A stretch of DNA of 64,000 nt from Roseibium aggregatum (GTDB lineage Bacteria > Pseudomonadota > Alphaproteobacteria > Rhizobiales > Stappiaceae). Shown piece by piece: positions 9,026 to 17,928 of this stretch. Position 1 is the stretch's first letter, and each line of letters begins with the position of its first letter. Below the pieces are notes generated by a model, which did not search any database, was not told the origin of the DNA, and saw only the letters and a list, made by a program, of their open reading frames with translations. The DNA lies in the NCBI RefSeq assembly GCF_017309185.1, contig NZ_JAEKJZ010000006.1, forward strand, positions 248,001-312,000. The letters run 5' to 3'. A program made the position numbers and the translations under genes.

Positions 9026-10399
9026 TCAACGCGCCGGTGTCCAACCGGCGCGTTTTTCGTCGACGGCCAGGAGCAGAAAAAGCCCGGCGGCGAAGAACAC
9101 CAGTATGACCGACATTCCGGCCGGCTGGCTGTTGAAAAGCGCGGTCACGACACCGACGGCAAGGGGGGCCATGAAGCTGGTGACCTTGCCCGAAAGCGCC
9201 AGTAATCCGAAATACTGCGCCGTGCGGTCTCGGGGCGCCAGGCGGATCAGAAGACTGCGGCAGGAAGCCTGCAGAGGTCCTGACACGGCCCCTATGACGG
9301 CGCCAAGGGCAATGAAGACCTGTTCCGGCAGAGAGGCGAACAGGGCGCCGGCCGGCGCGGGTTTCGTTTCGATCACGAAAAACACCGTGGTCCTGTCGAT
9401 GGAAATCATCCCCAGTCCGCAAATCATCAGAATCACGAGCGCGAAGACAATCACCGGCTTGGCGCCGAAACGGTCGTCCATGGGGCCGCCGACGATCAGG
9501 CCGAGCGTGCCGGTGATCGTGAGGATGATGCCGAAAGTTCCGATTTCGATCGAACTCCAGCCGAGCTGCCCCGCGGAATAAATTCCGCCGAAGGCGAACA
9601 GGGCCACCAGTCCGTCCTTGAAAATCATGTTGGCGAGCAGGAACCGGAAGATATTCCGGTTCGCCCGCGCCTGAGACAGGCTTTCACCCAGATCCTTCAG
9701 GCCCTTGCGGATCGCGGGAGCGAGTTTGGCCTTGCCCGGACTGTCGGGAACAAACAGAAACAGCGGCAGTACGAAAACGACATACCAAAGGACGGAGAAC
9801 GGTCCGACGGCCCGGTCCCCTTCCAGTGTGGCGGCGTCGAGTCCCAGCGCGGGTTTAAAGCCAAGCAGCGTCTTGCCCGTCTCCGGATCGGCGGCGAAAA
9901 AGCCCAGGGCGATCACCAGCGTGACCAGGCCGCTGGCGTAGCCCATGGCCCAACCGAAACTGGACAGGCGCCCGACCCGTTCGGGCGGTACCAGATCGGG
10001 CATCATGGCGTTGTTGAAAACGGTCGCGATTTCAATTGAGAGCGTTCCCACCGCGAAGGCAATCAGGGCGATGGCGACACCGTCCGGGTTGCCGGGGGCC
10101 GCGTACCAAAGCACCCAGCAACAGATTGCGAAAGGGATGGAGAACACGAAAATCCACCGCTTCCGCCGGCCGGTCGCATCGGTCACCGATCCGAGCACAG
10201 GCGCGAGCAGCGCGATGCCAAGTCCCGCGGCGGCTGTCGCGTATCCCCAGTAAGCCTGTCCGATTTCCGGCGTCGGGGCCAGCCTGGAGGCGAAGTAAGG
10301 TGCAAAGACAAAGGTGGTGATCAGCGTGAAAAAGGGTTGTGCCGCCCAATCGAAGAGAGCCCAGGAGAGCACGGCCCGCCGGTCGGTCGGATGAGTCAT
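9026..10399 (-). CDS. MFS transporter, UMF1 (Atg22-like) family
   Basis: About 457 residues with roughly twelve membrane helices. The N-terminus has the UMF1 signature SWALFDWAAQPFF. MMPDLVPPERVGRLSSFGWAMGY in the fourth and fifth helices and DDRFGAKP between helices 8 and 9 are also typical. The family contains the yeast vacuolar effluxer Atg22 and many bacterial members of unknown substrate. The start was set at the ATG before THPTDRR rather than the TTG two codons earlier. Its coding end lies inside the purH terminator stem. Confidence 0.88.
   Translation of the reverse strand: MTHPTDRRAVLSWALFDWAAQPFFTLITTFVFAPYFASRLAPTPEIGQAYWGYATAAAGLGIALLAPVLGSVTDATGRRKRWIFVFSIPFAICCWVLWYAAPGNPDGVAIALIAFAVGTLSIEIATVFNNAMMPDLVPPERVGRLSSFGWAMGYASGLVTLVIALGFFAADPETGKTLLGFKPALGLDAATLEGDRAVGPFSVLWYVVFVLPLFLFVPDSPGKAKLAPAIRKGLKDLGESLSQARANRNIFRFLLANMIFKDGLVALFAFGGIYSAGQLGWSSIEIGTFGIILTITGTLGLIVGGPMDDRFGAKPVIVFALVILMICGLGMISIDRTTVFFVIETKPAPAGALFASLPEQVFIALGAVIGAVSGPLQASCRSLLIRLAPRDRTAQYFGLLALSGKVTSFMAPLAVGVVTALFNSQPAGMSVILVFFAAGLFLLLAVDEKRAGWTPAR
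9028..9058. terminator. Bidirectional terminator shared by purH and the UMF1 gene
   Basis: A perfect 11 bp stem (AACGCGCCGGT with ACCGGCGCGTT, 5 nt loop) is followed by a T run on the plus strand and flanked by an A run (9021-9025) serving the minus strand. The stem overlaps the last codons of the minus-strand transporter gene. Confidence 0.9.
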
Positions 10400-10439
10400 C
10401 GTCAATGAGCCTCGCTGTCAATCCCAACGCGGAAAACGG

Positions 10440-10472
10440 AAAAGGGCCGACAGCGCGACCGCCGGCCCTTTT
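10440..10472 (-). terminator. Rho-independent terminator of the NAD-GDH gene
   Basis: Perfect 10 bp stem AAAAGGGCCG (10440-10449) with CGGCCCTTTT (10463-10472), 13 nt loop. Read on the minus strand it ends in a T-rich tail, 24 bp after the dehydrogenase stop. Confidence 0.88.
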
Positions 10473-10495
10473 GCGGTTCTACCATGGATGCGGGG

Positions 10496-13400
10496 TCAGT
10501 TGGTGACGCAAATTTCCCCGAGCAGACCGGCGGCGACGGAAAACTTGGAGACGGTTATGCCGCCGTCGAAAATCTCGGTGACCGTACGCCACCTGTTGTC
10601 GACTTCGGTCTGATGTTCGCCGAGCCAGGTCGTGAAACTGCCGGCCCCGATGGCGTCGATCGCGAGGGCGCGATGGGCGGAGAACAGCGTCGCGCGGGCC
10701 CTGTCGAGCGCAAGTCCGTCGTAATACTCGTTCACCACCAGATCGTTGGCGAGTTCGTGCATCCGGCCGATCTGGAAATAATGGGCGACCTCGTAATAAG
10801 CCTTTGCCGCCGTCTCCAGGTCCGCGCCCGTGACCTCCGAAACAATGACGATGTCCGGAATGGCCTGCTCGGCGATGAGCCCGGCAAGCCGTTTCGCAAG
10901 CGCTTCCGGGACGCCCTGGGCGACATAGGCTTCTGCCCTTTTGTTCAGTTCCGCGGCAGGTTCTTCCGGAAGAAGGGTTTCCAGCCGGCCCCGCAGGCTT
11001 GCGACGCCGGTGCGGAACCGTTCAACAACCGCCGAAAGCCCATTGTCGAAGGAGACATTGCGTTTGAACCAGATGACCCGTTCCACGAGCAACGACTGCA
11101 CTTCCGAGTAGAGCTCAAGCTGCAAGGTGCCGTCGATCTTGGTGTCCAGCTCGTCGATTTCGGTGTTGAGTTCGGTCAGATCGAAGCTGTTTCTGACGGC
11201 GACGAAGCCTTGAGCGATCTCCGTGGTCGTCGCTCCGGTCTGATCCTTCAGGCGGATGACGAAGGTCGGTCCGCCCCGGTTGACCATGGAATTGGCCAGC
11301 ATGGTGGCGATGATCTCGCGGCGCAGCCGATGCCCCTTGATCTCGTCGTGGTAGGTTTCCGCCATCTGATCCGGGAAATACCGGAACAACTCGCGCGCCA
11401 GATAGTCGTCGTCCGGAACGGAGCTTTCCAGAATATCGTCGAAGAGCGGGATCTTGGCATAGGCCAGCAGAACACCGAGTTCGGCGCGGGTCAGATGCTG
11501 TCCGGCCTTGCGCATCTCGTCGAGCGTGGCCTCGTCGGGGAGCTGTTCGACTGTCCGGTCGAGAAGGTCCGCCTGTTCGAGCTGACGCATCATGCGCACC
11601 TGGAAACCGAAATCCTCGAGGCCCTGCAGCTGGGTCATGGAGATCGCCAGCGTCTGGAGGTAGTTGTTTCTCAGGACCAGATCGGCAACCTCGTCCGTCA
11701 TCGCCGCAAGCAGTTCGTTGCGCTGTTCGATCGTCAGTTTTCCGGCCTTTACGGCCGCGCCAAGCGCGATCTTGATGTTGACCTCCATGTCGGAGGAATT
11801 CACGCCGGCGGAATTGTCGATCGCATCGGAGTTGCAGCGGCCGCCGTTCTTGTTGAACTCGATCCGGGCCAGCTGAGTGAGGCCGAGGTTCGCGCCTTCG
11901 CCAACCACCTTGGCGCCGACATTTGCCGCGGTGATCCTGATCGGATCGTTTGCGCGGTCGCCGGCGTCCGCGTCGGTCTCGTTGGAGGCGCGGATATAGG
12001 TGCCGATCCCGCCGAACCAGAGCAGGTCGACGTTCATCTTCAAGATCGCGGTCATGACCTCCTGAGGCGTGGCATTCGATCGCTCGAGTCCCAGGAGCGC
12101 CTGGATCTCCGGAGAGAGCGGAATCGATTTGAGCTGCCGGGAGTAGATCCCGCCGCCCTTGGAGATCAGTTCGGCGTTGTAGTCCTTCCAGGAAGACCGC
12201 CCCATGTCGAACAGCCGCTTGCGCTCGTCCCATGTAACGGCGGGATCCGGGTCCGGATCGATGAAGATATCGCGGTGGTCGAAGGCGGCCACAAGCCGCG
12301 TGGTCTTGGACAGGAGCATGCCGTTGCCGAACACGTCGCCGGACATGTCGCCGACGCCGGCGGCTGTAAACGGTTCGCTCTGGATGTCCCGGTTCATTTC
12401 ACGGAAGTGGCGCTTGACCGCTTCCCAGGCGCCGCGGGCGGTGATGCCCATCTTCTTGTGATCGTAGCCGGCCGACCCGCCCGAGGCGAAGGCGTCGCCA
12501 AGCCAGAAACGGCGGCCTTCGGAAATGCCGTTGGCGGTGTCGGAGAAGGTGGCCGTCCCCTTGTCGGCGGCGACGACGAGATAGGGATCGTCGCCGTCGT
12601 ACCGCTTGACCCGGTCCGGCGGCACAACCGTGTCCTCATCGAGGTTGTCGGTCACGTCAAGCAGTGCGTTGATGAAGACCTTGTAGCTTTCCGTGCCTTC
12701 CTTGAACCAGGCCTCGCGGTCGCTCATCGGCGGAAGTTTCTTGGGAACGAAGCCGCCCTTCGCGCCGACCGGCACGATCACCGCGTTCTTGACCTGTTGC
12801 GCCTTGACGAGGCCGAGCACCTCGGTGCGGAAGTCCTGGGGCCGGTCGGACCAGCGCAGGCCGCCGCGCGCCACCAGGCCGAAACGCAGATGAACGCCTT
12901 CGACCCTCGGGCTGTAGACCGAGATTTCCCTGAACGGACGGGGCTGCGGCAGATCGTCGATCTGGCGGCTGTCGATCTTGAAGGCGAAGGTCCGGACCGG
13001 TTGGCCGTTTTTGTCGAGCTGGTAGAAGTTGGTGCGAAGGATCGATTCGATGACGTTTTGAAACCGGCGCAGGATGCGGTCGTCGTCGAGACTGGAGACG
13101 TCCTCCAGATCGGCAATGAGTTCGCTCTCCAGCCGTTCGGTGCCGAGATCCCGGTCCTTGTCCGTGACATCCGGGTTGAAGCGCAGGTGAAACAGTTCGA
13201 CCAGCTTCGCGGTGATGGCGGGATAGTTGTTCAGGGTCGACCACATGTAGTCTTCGGAAAAGCGGATTCCGGCCTGGCGCAGGTATTTCGAGAGCGCCCG
13301 GATGACCGCGACATCGCGCCAGGCAAGGTCTGCCGTCAGGACAAGGCGGTTGTAGCCGTCGTCCTCCGCCTGTTCAGCCCAGACCGCCATGAACATGCTC

Positions 13401-15307
13401 TCCAGACGGGTCTGCAATTCGTCGGTGAACTCCAGATCCTCGCCGGCACGGGCTTCCAGGGTCATTTCATGAAGATAGGCAAGCGGGCGGTCGGCGGGCG
13501 TGACCCGGTAGGTCCGCTCGTTGATGACCCGGAAGCCCATGTTTTCCAGCAAGGGCACGCGTGCCGAAAGAGGGATCGGCGAACCGCTGTGATAGACCTT
13601 CAGAGACAGGCGATCCTTTCTGGAGTCCTGGGGGCGATGGAAGGTGATGGTCGTGTCCTGGAGATTGTTGAGGGTCTCCAGCTTGACGATGTCGAACAGC
13701 GCGGACTGGGCGTTGTAGACTTCCTTGTAACCCCCGTGGAACGACAGGGCGTAGCGGTCGGCCAGCAGGCGGGCTTCGGCGGGCGGAAATTTGTTCTGCA
13801 GGGCGTCGCGGACACTGTCGGCCCAGGTCCGGACCATGTCCGCCACGGCCGCTTCCAGTTCCTCCTGCTCCGTTTTCGGCGTTTCGCCCTTGTCCCGCCC
13901 GATGATGTAATGGACGCGCGCCAGCGGACCTTCCAGATAGGTGACGTACCATGCGGAGACCCGGCCTTCATAAATGGAGGCCAGATAGGTGCCCACATTG
14001 AGCCGCACCTCGGTCGTGTACCGGTCCCGCGGAATGAAGACGAGAATGGAGACGTATCGGTCGAACTTGTCCAAACGGGACAGAACACGGATGCGCGGGC
14101 GCTCGTCCAGTTGAAGGATCGCGATGGCGTAGTCATAGAGCCGTTCATGGTCAATCTGGAACAGCTCGTCCCGGGGGAAGGCCTCGAGCACGTTTTTCAG
14201 GGCGCGGCCGGAATGGCTTTCGGAGCCGTAACCTGCGCGAGCCAGAACGCTGGAGACCTTGCGGCGCAGGAACGGGATCGTGCTTGTCGGCTCGGTATAG
14301 GCGGTGGAGGCGAACAGGCCGACAATCCGCAATTCGCCCACCATGTTGCCGTCGTCATCGTAAAGCTTGGCGCCGACATAATCCATGTGGACCCGGCGGT
14401 GCACGATGCTCTTGACGTTGGCCTTGGCAATGATCAGCGGTTCCGGTTTCTTCAGGAACTCCCGGATTTCCGGCGTGATCTGGACAAATTCGGTGCCGCG
14501 CCTGAGCACCCGGACGTCCGGGTCGGTGAGCAGGCCGAGGCCGGTGCCCTCATGGGGCCGCAACTCGCCCTCCTCAACCCCGCCGTCGAACTTGTATTCG
14601 CGCATGCCGAGGAAGATGAAATTGTCCTTTTCCATCCATTCCAGGAAGTGGATGGCTTCCCAGAGTTCGTCGCTGCTGCCGGCGATCTGCGTGGTCTTGT
14701 AGATGTCGATCGCTTCGCCCAGGCGCTCCTGCATCGGCTTGAAATCGTTCACCACCTGACGAACGGAGTTCAAAATCGTGTCGAGACGCGCCTTGAGATC
14801 CTCGCGGGCGTCCTCGGTATCGATGCGGGTGATGTGAATGTGGATCAGGCTTTCCTGCCTGTCCGAGCGCTTCGCCTGTTTCTTGCGGGCCGCCGCGGAA
14901 AGGAGATTGCCCTGTTCGTCCCGCTCGACGATGAAGATCGGGTGCAGGACAAGATGCACGTCGAGCTTGCTCTCCTGCAGTTCGTCCATCACCGACTCGA
15001 CGAGGAACGGCATGTTGTCATTGACGATCTCAATGACGGTCAGGCCTCCAGCCTTGTGGCCGTCCGCCTTGAACGTGGGCTCGGCTATGGAGACCCGGTG
15101 CGTTCCAAGCTCATGGTTCTGAAAATCCTGCCAGGCATCCCGGGCGAAGCCGATCAACTCTTCGGTCGTGTAGGTGACGATATCCTCGGAGGCGCTCCAC
15201 TCGTAGAAAGCGCGGGCGAAGTCAGCGACCGCGGGATCTTTCTGTACCAGGTCTGCGTGGACCGCGTCGATGAGTTTGCGTTTCTCGACGTCGTGTTTGT
15301 CCGGCAT
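10496..15307 (-). CDS. NAD-specific glutamate dehydrogenase, large type
   Basis: About 1603 residues, typical of the giant 180 kDa NAD-GDH class. The N-terminal third carries the ACT-like regulatory segments seen in this class. The catalytic region (about 730-1250) has the GAKGGFVPKK glycine-rich lysine motif, DMSGDVFGNGM and LLWFGGIGTYIR, followed by a helical C-terminus. It oxidises glutamate to 2-oxoglutarate and ammonia with NAD, a catabolic role. The start chosen (ATG before PDKHDVEK) has AAGGGG upstream at proper spacing; the ATG two codons earlier abuts this site. The unusually long open frame on the opposite strand is a composition effect. Confidence 0.96.
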   Translation of the reverse strand: MPDKHDVEKRKLIDAVHADLVQKDPAVADFARAFYEWSASEDIVTYTTEELIGFARDAWQDFQNHELGTHRVSIAEPTFKADGHKAGGLTVIEIVNDNMPFLVESVMDELQESKLDVHLVLHPIFIVERDEQGNLLSAAARKKQAKRSDRQESLIHIHITRIDTEDAREDLKARLDTILNSVRQVVNDFKPMQERLGEAIDIYKTTQIAGSSDELWEAIHFLEWMEKDNFIFLGMREYKFDGGVEEGELRPHEGTGLGLLTDPDVRVLRRGTEFVQITPEIREFLKKPEPLIIAKANVKSIVHRRVHMDYVGAKLYDDDGNMVGELRIVGLFASTAYTEPTSTIPFLRRKVSSVLARAGYGSESHSGRALKNVLEAFPRDELFQIDHERLYDYAIAILQLDERPRIRVLSRLDKFDRYVSILVFIPRDRYTTEVRLNVGTYLASIYEGRVSAWYVTYLEGPLARVHYIIGRDKGETPKTEQEELEAAVADMVRTWADSVRDALQNKFPPAEARLLADRYALSFHGGYKEVYNAQSALFDIVKLETLNNLQDTTITFHRPQDSRKDRLSLKVYHSGSPIPLSARVPLLENMGFRVINERTYRVTPADRPLAYLHEMTLEARAGEDLEFTDELQTRLESMFMAVWAEQAEDDGYNRLVLTADLAWRDVAVIRALSKYLRQAGIRFSEDYMWSTLNNYPAITAKLVELFHLRFNPDVTDKDRDLGTERLESELIADLEDVSSLDDDRILRRFQNVIESILRTNFYQLDKNGQPVRTFAFKIDSRQIDDLPQPRPFREISVYSPRVEGVHLRFGLVARGGLRWSDRPQDFRTEVLGLVKAQQVKNAVIVPVGAKGGFVPKKLPPMSDREAWFKEGTESYKVFINALLDVTDNLDEDTVVPPDRVKRYDGDDPYLVVAADKGTATFSDTANGISEGRRFWLGDAFASGGSAGYDHKKMGITARGAWEAVKRHFREMNRDIQSEPFTAAGVGDMSGDVFGNGMLLSKTTRLVAAFDHRDIFIDPDPDPAVTWDERKRLFDMGRSSWKDYNAELISKGGGIYSRQLKSIPLSPEIQALLGLERSNATPQEVMTAILKMNVDLLWFGGIGTYIRASNETDADAGDRANDPIRITAANVGAKVVGEGANLGLTQLARIEFNKNGGRCNSDAIDNSAGVNSSDMEVNIKIALGAAVKAGKLTIEQRNELLAAMTDEVADLVLRNNYLQTLAISMTQLQGLEDFGFQVRMMRQLEQADLLDRTVEQLPDEATLDEMRKAGQHLTRAELGVLLAYAKIPLFDDILESSVPDDDYLARELFRYFPDQMAETYHDEIKGHRLRREIIATMLANSMVNRGGPTFVIRLKDQTGATTTEIAQGFVAVRNSFDLTELNTEIDELDTKIDGTLQLELYSEVQSLLVERVIWFKRNVSFDNGLSAVVERFRTGVASLRGRLETLLPEEPAAELNKRAEAYVAQGVPEALAKRLAGLIAEQAIPDIVIVSEVTGADLETAAKAYYEVAHYFQIGRMHELANDLVVNEYYDGLALDRARATLFSAHRALAIDAIGAGSFTTWLGEHQTEVDNRWRTVTEIFDGGITVSKFSVAAGLLGEICVTN

Positions 15308-15402
15308 TTTCATCCCCTTAAGCGATCTTCTGTTGTGGCTCAGTCGCGTGATAGTGTTGTTTATTGCGGAAACATAAAAATTTTCATGACGGGAGGAATA
15401 AA

Positions 15403-15969
15403 TTGTCAAGCAAAGTCACAGCCCTGGATCTGGAAAGCGGCGAAAATCTCGGCGACAAGACACAGGCCTATTTCGATCTGTGCGAGGAAAAGCTGGGTCT
15501 GGTGCCGAATGTGCTCAAAGCCTATGCCTTCGATGAGGTGAAGCTGCGTGCCTTCACGGACATGTATAACGATCTCATGCTTGGCGAGAGCGGGCTCTCG
15601 AAGCTTGAAAGAGAGATGATTGCCGTAGCGGTTTCGTCCGTCAATCACTGTTTTTACTGTCTGACGGCACATGGCGCTGCCGTCAGGGAGCTTTCCGGAG
15701 ATCCGGCGCTCGGCGAACTGATGGTGATGAACTACAGGGTCGCCGATCTCGACGAACGCCGTCGCGCGATGCTGGACTTTTCCGTCAAACTGACCGAACG
15801 GCCCGCGGAGATCCTGGAAAGCGACCGGCAGGCCTTGCGCGATGCCGGCTTTTCGGACCGCGATATCTGGGACATCGCCTCGGTTGCGGCCTTCTTCAAC
15901 ATGTCCAACCGGGTCGCGGCGGCGACCGACATGCGCCCGAATGATGAGTATCACTCAAGGGCGCGTTGA
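15403..15969 (+). CDS. AhpD-like peroxidase-related protein (carboxymuconolactone decarboxylase family)
   Basis: 188 residues from a TTG start preceded by GGGAGGA (15391-15397). The central helix contains the AhpD redox motif CFYC with a following His (HCFYCLTAHG). Upstream is EREMIAVAVSSVN, whose acidic residue fits the proton-relay glutamate of AhpD. Such proteins reduce peroxides or disulfides using a CxxC pair, though physiological partners are usually unknown. The gene diverges from NAD-GDH and precedes argC by 83 bp with a hairpin between. Confidence 0.85.
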   Translation: MSSKVTALDLESGENLGDKTQAYFDLCEEKLGLVPNVLKAYAFDEVKLRAFTDMYNDLMLGESGLSKLEREMIAVAVSSVNHCFYCLTAHGAAVRELSGDPALGELMVMNYRVADLDERRRAMLDFSVKLTERPAEILESDRQALRDAGFSDRDIWDIASVAAFFNMSNRVAAATDMRPNDEYHSRAR

Positions 15970-15975
15970 AATCAC

Positions 15976-16003
15976 TCGGCTTGTCGCGGCGGTGACAAGC
16001 CGA
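15976..16003 (+). terminator. Hairpin after AhpD-like gene
   Basis: Perfect 10 bp stem TCGGCTTGTC / GACAAGCCGA with an 8 nt loop directly after the stop codon. The T tail is weak (ACGTTTGG), so it may only attenuate transcription into argC. Confidence 0.55.
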
Positions 16004-16052
16004 ACGTTTGGGTGTATGACGCTGTCGATTTTGTTGAGGAGAGGAGCGGGCA

Positions 16053-17003
16053 ATGGTGGCGCGCGTGTTCATCGATGGTGAAGCCGGGACGACGGGTCTG
16101 CAGATCCGCGAGCGCCTTGCCATGCGTGCCGACCTGGAGCTGATCTCCATTCCGGAGGAAAGCCGGAAAGACCCGGGAGCGCGGGCCGAGTATCTGAACG
16201 CCGCCGACATCGCCATCCTGTGCCTACCCGACGCGGCGGCGAAGGAAAGCGTGGCGCTGATCGAAAACGACACGACGCGGGTGATCGACGCCTCCAGCGC
16301 CCACCGGGTCGCGGAAGGCTGGGACTACGGTTTCGCCGAAATGAACACGGACCAGGGCGACATCATCGCGGCCTCCATGCGCGTCACCAATCCGGGCTGC
16401 TGGCCGCAAGGCCTGATCGCGGCCGTGCGTCCGCTTGTCGCCGCGGATCTTCTGCCGGCGGACTTCGCGCTGAATTTTCACGGAATTTCCGGTTACTCCG
16501 GCGGCGGCAAGAGCATGATCGCCGACTACGAAAGCCATGGCAACGGCGCCAATATGTTCGCGCCCTACGCGCTTGGCTTCAATCACAAGCACTTGCCGGA
16601 AATGACGGAATACGCTCTGATCGACAAGGCGCCGCTGTTCACGCCTTCGGTCGGAAATTTCTACAAGGGCATGCTGACGGTGGTGCCTCTCAACCTGTCC
16701 GGTCTCGCCAGGGTGCCGGCCGGAAGCGAGATACATGCCGCGCTCGCGGACCACTATGCCTCCGTTTCCGGGGGATTCGTGGAGGTCGCGCCGCTTGAAG
16801 GTCTCAAGCGGTCCGACAGTCTCGATCCGCAGGTGCTGAACGAGACCAACCGTCTGCGTCTTCACGTTTTCGCCAACGATGCGCGCGCGCAAGCCGCGAT
16901 CCTCGCGATCTACGACAATCTGGGCAAGGGTGCATCCGGCGCCGCAGTCCAAAACCTCAATCTGATGCTCGGTGTCGATCAGACCACAAGCCTTACGGCT
17001 TGA
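16053..17003 (+). CDS. argC: N-acetyl-gamma-glutamyl-phosphate reductase (type 2)
   Basis: 316 residues, the shorter type-2 ArgC common in alphaproteobacteria. The N-terminal NADP-binding segment is FIDGEAGTTGLQIRERL; the catalytic cysteine is Cys116 in NPGCWPQG; the substrate region contains HGISGYSGGG. The enzyme reduces N-acetyl-glutamyl-5-phosphate to the semialdehyde, the third step of arginine synthesis. A strong GGAGAGGAG lies before the ATG. The other arg genes are not in the window. Confidence 0.96.
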   Translation: MVARVFIDGEAGTTGLQIRERLAMRADLELISIPEESRKDPGARAEYLNAADIAILCLPDAAAKESVALIENDTTRVIDASSAHRVAEGWDYGFAEMNTDQGDIIAASMRVTNPGCWPQGLIAAVRPLVAADLLPADFALNFHGISGYSGGGKSMIADYESHGNGANMFAPYALGFNHKHLPEMTEYALIDKAPLFTPSVGNFYKGMLTVVPLNLSGLARVPAGSEIHAALADHYASVSGGFVEVAPLEGLKRSDSLDPQVLNETNRLRLHVFANDARAQAAILAIYDNLGKGASGAAVQNLNLMLGVDQTTSLTA

Positions 17004-17039
17004 GGTGACCGGCCGGAGCAAATCTTTCGGGAGAGAAAA

Positions 17040-17645
17040 ATGGATAAATTCACCACACTGACCGGTGTCGCGGCGCCCATGCCGATCGTGAACATCGATA
17101 CGGACATGATCATTCCGAAGCAGTTCCTGAAGACCATCAAGCGGACCGGGCTCGGTTCTGCCCTGTTTCACGAAATGCGCACCAATGACGACGGGTCGGA
17201 AAACGCGGATTTCGTGTTGAACAAACCGGCCTACCGGAACGCGAAGATCCTGATCGCCGGCGATAACTTCGGCTGCGGTTCGTCGCGCGAACACGCCCCC
17301 TGGGCCTTGCAGGATTTCGGCATTCGCTGCGTTATTTCGACGTCCTTCGCCGACATTTTCTACAACAACTGCTTCAAGAACGGCATCCTGCCGATCAAGG
17401 TGTCCGAGGAGGAACTGGAAACCCTGCTCAGCGCCGCCGAACGCGGTTCCAACTTCACCCTGACCGTCGACCTCGAAAACCAGAAGATCGAGGGCCTGGA
17501 AGACGGCGAGATCGTCTTCGAGATCGATCCGTTCCGCAAGCAATGCCTGATCGAAGGCCTCGACGACATCGGCCTGACCATGGCCAAGAACGAGCAGATC
17601 GACACCTTCGAGGGCAAGATGAGCGAGAGCCGCCCCTGGGTATAA
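17040..17645 (+). CDS. leuD: 3-isopropylmalate dehydratase small subunit
   Basis: 201 residues, normal length. The swivelling-domain motif GDNFGCGSSREHAPW is intact and DTDMIIPKQFLK sits near the N-terminus. LeuD pairs with the Fe-S protein LeuC to isomerise 2- and 3-isopropylmalate in leucine synthesis. LeuC is not adjacent; separation of leuC and leuD is common in this order. The 36 bp gap from argC, with GGGAGAG before the start, allows co-transcription. Confidence 0.97.
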   Translation: MDKFTTLTGVAAPMPIVNIDTDMIIPKQFLKTIKRTGLGSALFHEMRTNDDGSENADFVLNKPAYRNAKILIAGDNFGCGSSREHAPWALQDFGIRCVISTSFADIFYNNCFKNGILPIKVSEEELETLLSAAERGSNFTLTVDLENQKIEGLEDGEIVFEIDPFRKQCLIEGLDDIGLTMAKNEQIDTFEGKMSESRPWV

Positions 17646-17675
17646 ACGGTTTTCGCGGGTCCGATAGTGCCGCCT

Positions 17676-17795
17676 TTGTCATCCCTGCGAAGGCAGGGAT
17701 CCAGTAATCTTTCGTTTTAATTGTATTTTCCGGTCGCTTGCGACACGGGGTACTGGGTCCCGGCCTTGCCGCTTCGCGTCAAGCCGGGATGACAA
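17676..17795. repeat. Dispersed composite palindromic repeat, copy B (most complete)
   Basis: Bounded by TTGTCATCCC (17676-17685) and GGGATGACAA (17786-17795), a perfect terminal inverted pair. Inside are hairpin ATCCCTGC/GCAGGGAT with a GAAG loop, the pair GGGATCCAGTA (17696-17706) and TACTGGGTCCC (17751-17761), and hairpin CCCGGC/GCCGGG (17759-17764, 17783-17788). It lies between leuD and msrQ. Confidence 0.85.
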
Positions 17796-17856
17796 CCGAG
17801 ATGTTTACGCCATTCGGCGCAAAGGTGCCTCGAGGCGCTCGGTCGGCCCGTCAAAA

Positions 17857-17914
17857 CCTACCCCGTTTTCACACAGGCTTGAAGAGCCGTGCAGTGAAAA
17901 CCCGGGTGAGGTAG
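17857..17914 (+). promoter_or_regulatory. Large hairpin in the msrQ leader
   Basis: An arm reading CCTACCCCGTTTTCAC pairs with GTGAAAAC...GGTAGG, and the loop itself forms a second stem (CACAGGCT with AGCCGTG). The 3' arm contains the only purine-rich Shine-Dalgarno candidate (GAGG, 17908-17911), and the complementary TACCTC follows just before the start codon. Folding could therefore control translation. Function is inferred from structure only. Confidence 0.45.
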
Positions 17915-17928
17915 GCTACCTCCCCAAG

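Noticed and set aside
10484..15541. Very long open frame (about 1685 codons) on the plus strand opposite NAD-GDH
   Set aside because: It is an antisense shadow caused by high GC third positions of the dehydrogenase gene. It has no recognisable domain, and the minus-strand protein is fully conserved in character.
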